Part shown: one piece after another, positions 51,961 to 58,561 of the stretch
How the letters are laid out: every line of letters begins with the position of its first letter
Position numbering within the stretch: position 1 is the first letter of the stretch
Assembly (NCBI GenBank): GCA_964433875.1
Contig: CAYSSO010000008.1
Location: forward strand, 1-61,470
Direction: 5' to 3'
Source: Athalassotoga sp964433875
Lineage (GTDB): Bacteria; Thermotogota; Thermotogae; Mesoaciditogales; Mesoaciditogaceae
DNA: 61,470 nt
Translations under genes and position numbers: made by a program
Notes under the pieces: model-generated
Database searches by the model: none
Told to the model about the DNA's origin: nothing
Seen by the model: only the letters and a program-made list of their open reading frames with translations

Positions 51961-53292
51961 TTTTATCTATCTCCAGTACCTCAGATAATATTTTACCATC
52001 GAAAAGTTCCAATTTTATTTTATCCTTTTTTTTCAATTCTTCGACTGATTTCACAGGATGTTCATCTTTTGAAATTATCGCATACCCCCTCTTAAGAGGT
52101 TCGTAAGGATCGTGTATGCTCAAAGACAAAAATGATTTTTCTACCATTGATACTTTAGAAGACATGTTGTTTGCGATTATACGCTTTAGAGTATCCATTT
52201 TCGTGTAAAGCCTTTCCGGCATCACCTCTGTTGTTCTGACCACTCTTGAATGGATTAAGGCATCTCCAACTCTTAAAAAGATCGAATCTTTCTCTTTTAG
52301 AATATTTTCAATAGCCTTTTTAACCTTTAAAAAGACCTCATCTACTTTCTCCCCCTGTAAAATGGTTTGATTAACGGGAGAAAGAAAATCAAGCCTTTTT
52401 TTAAGATCGACGAGATGGTAAGTTTTCTGGGCAAGAGACTGATCGAATTTCTTTACGATGTTAGAAAAGATTATATCCATGTGCTTTCTTAAATCTTCAA
52501 TGTCTTGAGTGACATATTCGGCCGCTCCGGTCGGAGTCGGAGCCCTTTTGTCTGCAACGTAATCGACGAGCGTTGTGTCTATCTCGTGGCCTACTCCCGT
52601 TATGACTGGCTTTTTCATCTCATATACCTTTTTGACAACACTTTCTTCGTTAAAGTTCCAAAGATCTTCGATGCTTCCTCCTCCCCTTACAAGCAAAACA
52701 ACGTCTGCGTCTGATCTGTCTGCGGCGTCGAGAGCATTTGTTATTTCCAAAAAAGCCTCCCTTCCCTGAACGGAGGTGTGGAAGAGCAATATGGTAGCGA
52801 GAGGATACCTTTTGTTTATGGTCTTGACGACATCTTGAAAGGCCGCAGAGGTTTTTGAAGAGACCACGGCGATGCGTTTTGGAAAGAGTGGAATTGGCTT
52901 TTTANNNNNNNNNNCTTGTCGAATATGCCTTCCCTTTTCAACTTCAACTTTAATTCTTCGAGTTTTCTGTAAAGTTCTCCGTAATCCGTGCCTTCCTGGA
53001 TGCTTTCGGCGTAGAACTGATAGGTGCCTCTCTTCGCGTATATCCTGACAGATCCCGTCGCCTTAACGATGGTACCTTCTTTTATTTCATGAGGATGCCT
53101 GTAGATCGCGTTAAACATGACGCAATTCAGCAGATAATCCTCTTCTTTGAGCGAAAAATAAGCGTGGGGGCCAGAAAGTTTGAAATTCGAAATCTCCCCA
53201 CGCACGGTTATATTTTGCAAAGTCTCGTCTTTTTCTATTATTGAGATGATCCTTTTGGTTATCTCGATAACACCCATTTCTACGTCTTGCAT
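51950..53292 (-). CDS. xseA: Exodeoxyribonuclease VII large subunit, interrupted by an assembly gap
   Basis: About 445 residues in total. The N-terminal OB fold (ITVRGEISNFK, GHAYFSLK-type segment PHAYFSLKEE) runs to REGIFDK, then ten Ns, then KKPIPLFPKRIAVVSSKT, which is exactly where XseA should continue. The catalytic region has RGGGSIEDLWNFNEE, GVGHEIDTTLVDYVAD and RAPTPTGAAE. It degrades single-stranded DNA. The two parts are in different frames only because the N run is of arbitrary length. ATG 53292 lies inside the 3' end of folD with GGAG 5 bases upstream. Confidence 0.93.
52905..52914. other. Assembly gap of ten Ns inside xseA
   Basis: Ten Ns; by comparison with the XseA family only one to four codons are likely missing. 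Confidence 0.98.
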
Positions 53293-54107
53293 ATCAACTC
53301 CGCAGCATCGACTACATTTCTCATCAATATGGCAGATGTCACATTTCCAACGCCACCTGGCACCCTTGAAACCGAGACCTTTTGAGAGACAAAATCGAAG
53401 TCAACGTCTCCAACTACCTTTCCGTTCACGACATTTATCCCAACATCTATTACCGTTGATCCTTCACTAAACCATTTTTCGTCAAACATCTTTGGTTTTC
53501 CAACCGCCGTAACGACTATTTCTGCCTCTCTTGTTTTTTTGATCAGATCGACTGTTTTTGAATGACAAATGGTAACGGTTGAATCTTCGGCCATCAAGAG
53601 CAAAGAAAGCGGTTTCCCTACCGTTGTGCTTCTTCCAACGATCGTAACATTCTTTCCTGCAAGGGGCACGCGATAATATTTTAGCATTTCAACAACGGCT
53701 TCGGCAGTGCACGGAGCGAAGTAAGTTTTTCCCATAACTAACATGCCGAGATTTTGAGGTGTCCTTCCTTCAACGTCTTTTAAAGGCTCTATCGATGAGA
53801 GTACTTTAAATTCTTCTATTTGGGATGGTACCGGATGCATAAGCATTATTCCATGGACTTTTTTGTCGGAGTTAAGTTCTTTTATCTTTTCAAAGATGTT
53901 CTTTTCATTTGCCTCAACTTCGGCGTAATCTATTCCAAATGCCTGACAGTTTTTCTTTATAGAATTGAGGTAGACTCTTGTCGATTTATCGTCAGAAGAG
54001 ACCACACACCTTAACGTGGGAAATATACCGGATAACTTTAATTTTTCAACCTTTTGTATAACTGACTTTTTTATATTTTCAGCGATCTCTATTCCATCTA
54101 AGATCAT
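53280..54107 (-). CDS. folD: Methylenetetrahydrofolate dehydrogenase/cyclohydrolase FolD
   Basis: About 275 residues. The PVPSQIEEFKVL and PCTAEAVVEML segments, the NADP loop TIVGRSTTVGKPLSLLL and the end motif SRVPGGVGNVTSAILM are FolD signatures. The usual catalytic YxxxK is YLNSIKKN. HPVP replaces the common QLPLP. It interconverts methylene- and formyl-tetrahydrofolate. Start: ATG 54107 with AAGGTG 5 bases before it is preferred over an in-frame GTG at 54113. Directly upstream is the NusB-formate-THF ligase fusion, the next enzyme in the same C1 route. Confidence 0.96.
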   Translation of the reverse strand: MILDGIEIAENIKKSVIQKVEKLKLSGIFPTLRCVVSSDDKSTRVYLNSIKKNCQAFGIDYAEVEANEKNIFEKIKELNSDKKVHGIMLMHPVPSQIEEFKVLSSIEPLKDVEGRTPQNLGMLVMGKTYFAPCTAEAVVEMLKYYRVPLAGKNVTIVGRSTTVGKPLSLLLMAEDSTVTICHSKTVDLIKKTREAEIVVTAVGKPKMFDEKWFSEGSTVIDVGINVVNGKVVGDVDFDFVSQKVSVSRVPGGVGNVTSAILMRNVVDAAELICKT

Positions 54108-54116
54108 TTCCACACC

Positions 54117-56237
54117 TTAAAATAGTCCTGTGATATTTCCGTCTTCATCAACATCGATGTTTATGGCGGCAGGTTCTTTCGGAAGACCCGGCATCGTCAT
54201 TATCTCTCCCGATATTGGAACTATAAAGCCCGCTCCGGCTGAAAGTTTTACCTCTCTTATTGTAAAGGTGTATCCAGAAGGAGCACCTACGACCTTTGGA
54301 TCATCTGAAATAGAAGATTGGGTCTTTGCCATTATGATTGGAAGATGGCCGTACCCTGTCTTTTCGATCTTCTTTATGTCATTAAGAGCCTCTAAAGAAT
54401 ATTCAACCTTGCCGGCACGGTATATCTCACGCGCAAGGATTTCTATCTTCTCTTTGACGGGCAAATTCCAGTCGTATATCCTGTGGAAATCATTTTTATC
54501 CTTTTCTATCGATTCGACTACTTCTTTTGCGAGCAATTCTGTCCCTTCGCCGCCCTTTTCGAATCCCTCGCTGAGCGCGAATCTTACACCCATCTTTTTG
54601 ACTTCTTCTTCGACCGTCTTTATCTCGGCAGAAGAATCTGTGGGGAACTTATTTATGGCAACGACTACGGGAAGGCCGAATTTTTTGATGTTTTCGATAT
54701 GTACCTTTAAATTTTCCATACCCTTTCTTAGCGCTTCTAAATTCTCATTTTTGAGATTTTTCTTGTCTTCCCCCCCATGCATTTTCAATGCCCTGACGCT
54801 TGCGACAAGAACGACTGTATCGGGTTTAAGATTCGCATACTTTGAAACGACGTCGAAGAACTTTTCCGCTCCAAGATCGGCCGCAAAACCCGTTTCAGTT
54901 ATGACGTAATCGGCAAGTTTGAGAGCAAGTTTTGTTGCTATTATGGAATTAGTCCCATGTGCTATGTTGGCAAAAGGTCCGCCATGGACTATGACAGGCG
55001 TGTTTTCTGTCGTCTGGACCAAATTTGGATTTAGGGCATCTTTTAGAAGCGCCGTCATTGCACCCTGAGCGCGGAGATCCCCGGCGGTAACGTACTTTCC
55101 GTCCACGGTCTCACCAACTATTATTTTTGAAAGCCTCTCTTTGAGATCTTTTACATTTTCCGCAAGGCACAAAATGGCCATAACCTCTGATGCCGCAGTT
55201 ATAACGTATCCGGTCTCACGCGGAAAGCCATTCGAAGGTCCTCCAAGGGCTACCACCACATTTCTCAGCGCCCTGTCATTCATGTCTATTGTTCTTGGCC
55301 ACTTCACTTTCCTTACGTCTATGTTAAGTTCATTTCCATTGTGTATATGGGCATCGATCATGGCGGCAAGCAGGTTGTGGGCCGCACTTACGGCGTGAAT
55401 ATCGCCGGTGAAGTGAAGGTTTATCTCTTCCATCGGAAGAACCTGCGCCATTCCGCCACCCGTTGCGCCACCCTTTACACCGAAGACAGGCCCGAGAGAT
55501 GGTTCTCTTAAAGTCACGATGGCCTTTTTCCCGATCCTGTTAAGGCCAAGAGAGAGACCTATACTCGTTGTTGTCTTTCCCTCTCCGGCAGGCGTTGGCG
55601 TTATGGCAGTGACTATTATGAGTTTACCATTTTTTTTATCTCTTAAATCTTCGATCAATTGGTGAGGTATCTTTGCCATATACTTTCCATAAGGTATTAA
55701 TTGATCTGGCCCGATGCCTATCATTTTACCTATCTCAGTTATCGGCTTCGTGTTGGTTCTTACATTCATTTTCTCTTCCTCCTCTTTCTTTGAATTTTTC
55801 TTCATAAGAGAAATCTTTTCTTTATTTGCAAGTTCTTTGGCTATTCTGTCTAAAACGCCATTTATGAATTTTCTGTCCCCATCTGTCCCAAATTTTTTTG
55901 CAATTTCAATCGCTTCGTCTATCGAAACTTCTATAGGTATATTATCTTCAAAAAGTAATTCGTAGACACCGAGCCTTAATATGTCTTTGGAAACGAGAGG
56001 CAACCTTTCGAGTGTCCATCCCACGATGTAATTTCTTATGGTTTTATCTATCTCGTTTTTTTTGGAGACTATATTTAGGGCCAGTCGTTCTACTTCTTTT
56101 TCATAAATACCATCCACTTCTTCCATCTCGCACACATTCCTAACGGCCTCTGATGGAAGAAGATCCTGAAATTCCATCTGATATATCGACTTAAAGGCCA
56201 GTTCTCTTAAAAGCCTTCTACGATGTTTTTCACTCAC
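54117..56237 (-). CDS. Fusion of transcription factor NusB and formate-tetrahydrofolate ligase
   Basis: 706 residues in one frame. Residues 1-138 are a complete NusB (HRRRLLRELAFKSIYQMEF, IPIEVSIDEAIEIAKKF, FINGVLDRI), an RNA-binding antitermination factor for rRNA transcription. A charged linker (KKNSKKEEEEK) follows. Residues 157-706 are a complete formate-THF ligase (PTPAGEGKTTTSIGL P-loop, EPSLGPVFGVKGGATGGG, FANIAHGTNSI, TGFAADLGAEKF), which makes 10-formyl-THF from formate, ATP and THF. ATG 55769 begins the ligase part and has GAGGAGG 8 bases upstream, so a separate 550-residue ligase may also be made. Next gene is folD. NusB next to asp23 and folD is common; fusion to the ligase is not one I know. 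Confidence 0.9.
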   Translation of the reverse strand: MSEKHRRRLLRELAFKSIYQMEFQDLLPSEAVRNVCEMEEVDGIYEKEVERLALNIVSKKNEIDKTIRNYIVGWTLERLPLVSKDILRLGVYELLFEDNIPIEVSIDEAIEIAKKFGTDGDRKFINGVLDRIAKELANKEKISLMKKNSKKEEEEKMNVRTNTKPITEIGKMIGIGPDQLIPYGKYMAKIPHQLIEDLRDKKNGKLIIVTAITPTPAGEGKTTTSIGLSLGLNRIGKKAIVTLREPSLGPVFGVKGGATGGGMAQVLPMEEINLHFTGDIHAVSAAHNLLAAMIDAHIHNGNELNIDVRKVKWPRTIDMNDRALRNVVVALGGPSNGFPRETGYVITAASEVMAILCLAENVKDLKERLSKIIVGETVDGKYVTAGDLRAQGAMTALLKDALNPNLVQTTENTPVIVHGGPFANIAHGTNSIIATKLALKLADYVITETGFAADLGAEKFFDVVSKYANLKPDTVVLVASVRALKMHGGEDKKNLKNENLEALRKGMENLKVHIENIKKFGLPVVVAINKFPTDSSAEIKTVEEEVKKMGVRFALSEGFEKGGEGTELLAKEVVESIEKDKNDFHRIYDWNLPVKEKIEILAREIYRAGKVEYSLEALNDIKKIEKTGYGHLPIIMAKTQSSISDDPKVVGAPSGYTFTIREVKLSAGAGFIVPISGEIMTMPGLPKEPAAINIDVDEDGNITGLF
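55758..55785 (-). promoter_or_regulatory. fhs: Internal ribosome binding site and start of the formate-THF ligase part
   Basis: On the minus strand GAGGAGG is followed after 8 bases by ATG 55769, in frame with the fusion. The following protein begins where free-standing formate-THF ligases begin. It could allow the ligase to be made alone. Confidence 0.65.
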
Positions 56238-56239
56238 TT

Positions 56240-56644
56240 TTACTGTTTATTGTCCTCTTTTCCCTCTGCCTCTTCATTTATGTCCTTGCTTTTCAAGCCT
56301 ATGACATCCTCTACCAAAACGTTAACGCTCACGACTTTAAGGCCAGTTATGCTTTCAACTTCTTTTTTTATCGCTTGCTGAACCTGTGAGGTTACCTCTG
56401 GTATCTTTTCTCCGTACTTTACCCTCACCTTTACAGATATCGCAACGCTGTTATCGTCTGGCCTTTCTATTGTTACCTGCTTTCTGTAATACTTGTAATC
56501 TCTCGATTTTTGGGTGATCTCCTTTCCTTCCTGCTTTGCAAGTGTAAGGATTACGACGTTGCTTATGACTTGATCGGAGATCTCTATTTTTCCCCTATTT
56601 GATTGATTTTGATTAACCTGTTCACGCTCGTTCAATGTACTCAC
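56240..56644 (-). CDS. Asp23/Gls24 (YqhY-like) family protein
   Basis: 134 residues from a GTG start inside the last codons of efp. Family pattern: GKIEISDQVISNVVILTLAK, VAISVKVRVKYGEKIPEV, VTSQVQQAIKKEVESITGL, VVSVNVLVEDV. The tail is acidic and probably disordered. YqhY in Bacillus lies in the same place before nusB and is linked to control of acetyl-CoA carboxylase; whether that holds here is unknown. Second Asp23-type gene in the same cluster. Confidence 0.88.
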   Translation of the reverse strand: MSTLNEREQVNQNQSNRGKIEISDQVISNVVILTLAKQEGKEITQKSRDYKYYRKQVTIERPDDNSVAISVKVRVKYGEKIPEVTSQVQQAIKKEVESITGLKVVSVNVLVEDVIGLKSKDINEEAEGKEDNKQ

Positions 56645-57188
56645 CCGTCCTTGTATCGATTTTTACCTTTTCTCCTTTGTTAACGAAGAAAGGTATGTTG
56701 ATTCTCAATCCCGTCTCAAGAATGGCCGGTTTGCCGCTTCCTGCAACGGTATCTCCTTTAAAACCTGGATCTGTTTCCACAACTTCAAGAACTACCGTTG
56801 TGGGCAAAAGCACTCCTATGACATTATCGTCATGAAAAAGTAAATTCAATTCCATGTTTTCTTTCATGAACTTTATCTCATCTTCCAAATCTCCGAGAGG
56901 AAGAGAGTACTGATCGTAATTGTCATTTGTCATAAAATAGGCAAAGTTATCGTCTTTGTACAAATATTGAGCGGCTCTCAAAGTCAGAGTTGCCTCTTCG
57001 ACCTGATCTCCACTTTTGAAGGTTTTATCCTGCACAAGACCTGTAAGAACGTCCTTTAGCCTTGTTCTAACAACCGCGCTGTGACCGCGACCCATCTTAT
57101 GCATTTCGAATTCCACAACGGTATAAATCTTTCCGTCAATTATTATGTGCATTCCCTTTCTAAGATCTGTTACATCGATCAAAGGCAA
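56622..57188 (-). CDS. efp: Translation elongation factor P
   Basis: 188 residues, three beta-barrel domains. It relieves ribosome stalling at polyproline. The loop that reaches the peptidyl-transfer centre reads MHKMGRGHS with Arg34 at the tip instead of the Lys used by EpmA or YmfI types; the MGRG form also occurs in Thermotoga as far as I recall. The end GDTVAGSGKPAILETGL and DTRTGEYIERA are typical. Starts 8 bases after pepQ. Confidence 0.96.
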   Translation of the reverse strand: MPLIDVTDLRKGMHIIIDGKIYTVVEFEMHKMGRGHSAVVRTRLKDVLTGLVQDKTFKSGDQVEEATLTLRAAQYLYKDDNFAYFMTNDNYDQYSLPLGDLEDEIKFMKENMELNLLFHDDNVIGVLLPTTVVLEVVETDPGFKGDTVAGSGKPAILETGLRINIPFFVNKGEKVKIDTRTGEYIERA

Positions 57189-57196
57189 AACCTCCC

Positions 57197-58258
57197 TTAT
57201 ATAACTGTAAATGTCTTTTTGAAATTCGAGAGCACCTCGTGCCCATTTTTTGTCAATAAGACATCATCTTCTACTCTTATTCCGAATTCTCCCGGAATGT
57301 ATACACCAGGCTCAAATGTTATAACAACCCCGTCATTTATAGGTTTATCATACCTTGGATTGAGAAAGGGGGGTTCATGAACATCCATTCCAAGGCCATG
57401 ACCAAGACCATGTCCGAAGTAGGAATCCAATTTCTTTTCTTTGAGAAAATCGCGCGCGTATGAATCTATTTCTTTGCCCGGTATACCCGCCCTCGATCTC
57501 TCTATTGCCGTAAGTTGCGCGTTCAGGACGGCTTCGTATGTATCCCTTTCTTTTTGAGTTACCCTGCCAACTGCGAAGGTCCTTGTCAGATCGCTGCAGT
57601 ATCCATCGACAAGTGCGCCAAAATCGACGACTACCATCTCTCCACTTTCGATCCTTTTGTCCGAAGCGAGGCCGTGAGGAAGCGCTCCTCTGTATCCGGA
57701 GGCCACTATCGTGTCAAAAGAAGGCTTAGACGCGCCATTCATTTTCATTTCGTATTCCAAAATGGCTGCGAATTCTTTCTCTGTCATGCCCGGCCTAAAC
57801 TTTTCAAGCGCTTTTGTAAGTGCATTCTCGGCAACTTTTATCGCTTTTTTTATGCTTTCCACTTCTTCTTTATCTTTTACGGCGCGCAGAGCACCTACCT
57901 CTTCTTCAACGTCTTCTATCTTTACCTGATCTCCAAGTTCTTTGTACCAAGAATAGACAAATTTCGATCCTTCTATTCCTATGGTCTTGCCTTTTAAGAT
58001 CTCGAGCGCCTTTTTCACAAGAGATTTATTTTCGACCTTTACCATTTCAAAGTTTGATTCTTGAGCGGCCTGCGTATAAAATCTCGAATCAACGAGTAAA
58101 AATCTCTCCCTTTCTCCTATTATCACGCATCCTGTATCTCCTGTAAATCCGCTCAGATATCTTACAGTGGTGTTAGATCCCTCCGAACTTACCGATAAAA
58201 AATAGTCAACCTTTGTCTTTATTCTTTGATACAGTTCAAATGCTCTATCTCTTTCCAA
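57197..58258 (-). CDS. pepQ: M24 family aminopeptidase P / Xaa-Pro dipeptidase
   Basis: About 353 residues. The creatinase-like N-terminal domain precedes the pita-bread catalytic domain with metal ligands in VVDFGALVDGYCSDLTRTF (Asp, Asp), GHGLGHGLGMDVHEPP (His), ITFEPGVYIPG (Glu) and GIRVEDDVLLT (Glu). It removes or splits residues next to proline. An ATG at 58321 is in frame, but TTG 58258 with GGAGG 7 bases upstream gives the normal N-terminus (ERDRAFELYQ). pepQ-efp adjacency is as in Bacillus yqhT-efp. Confidence 0.92.
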   Translation of the reverse strand: MERDRAFELYQRIKTKVDYFLSVSSEGSNTTVRYLSGFTGDTGCVIIGERERFLLVDSRFYTQAAQESNFEMVKVENKSLVKKALEILKGKTIGIEGSKFVYSWYKELGDQVKIEDVEEEVGALRAVKDKEEVESIKKAIKVAENALTKALEKFRPGMTEKEFAAILEYEMKMNGASKPSFDTIVASGYRGALPHGLASDKRIESGEMVVVDFGALVDGYCSDLTRTFAVGRVTQKERDTYEAVLNAQLTAIERSRAGIPGKEIDSYARDFLKEKKLDSYFGHGLGHGLGMDVHEPPFLNPRYDKPINDGVVITFEPGVYIPGEFGIRVEDDVLLTKNGHEVLSNFKKTFTVI

Positions 58259-58295
58259 GTCGATCCCTCCGATCTTGAAAATTATAGCATATCTT

Positions 58296-58514
58296 CTAAG
58301 AGGGTACTTTAACATCTCCAATTTGCTTTATATTTATAGCGAAATCCGGGCACAAATTGGAGCACTGCATACAACCTATACATTTTTCGTTACTTTCAAT
58401 CCTCGGTGCTTCAAGATCTCCTTTTACTATTGCATGCGTTGGGCAGACCCAATAACATATTCCACAAGATTTGCACAGTCTAAAATCGATCTCGATTGTA
58501 AACTTTTTGGCCAT
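58296..58514 (-). CDS. korD: Two [4Fe-4S] ferredoxin-like protein, KorD-type delta subunit
   Basis: 72 residues with two complete cluster motifs, CKSCGICYWVCP and CIGCMQCSNLCP. The opening MAKKFTIEIDFRLCKSCGICYWVCPT (shown in part) resembles the delta subunit of 2-oxoglutarate:ferredoxin oxidoreductase more than a free ferredoxin. ATG 58514 with AGGAGG 5-6 bases upstream is preferred over an ATG at 58565, which would lie in the terminator. First gene of the long minus-strand cluster whose last two genes are korA and korB. Confidence 0.8.
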   Translation of the reverse strand: MAKKFTIEIDFRLCKSCGICYWVCPTHAIVKGDLEAPRIESNEKCIGCMQCSNLCPDFAINIKQIGDVKVPS

Positions 58515-58528
58515 AACTTCCTCCTCTG

Positions 58529-58554
58529 AAAATGAAGGGCACCTTAGAGTGCCC
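58529..58554 (-). terminator. ppdK terminator
   Basis: GGGCAC / GTGCCC hairpin (58554-58537) with a 6-base loop, then TTCATTTT on the minus strand. Stem is short, so read-through into the korD cluster is plausible; no separate promoter is visible in the 47 bases between ppdK and korD. Confidence 0.65.
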
Positions 58555-58561
58555 CTCTTTT

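Noticed and set aside
51950..53292. xseA split into two genes
   Set aside because: Both halves fit one XseA and meet at a ten-N placeholder in a conserved loop.
54130..54909. 259-codon plus-strand open frame
   Set aside because: It lies entirely antisense to the formate-THF ligase part, has serine/phenylalanine-rich nonsense-like composition and no ribosome binding site.
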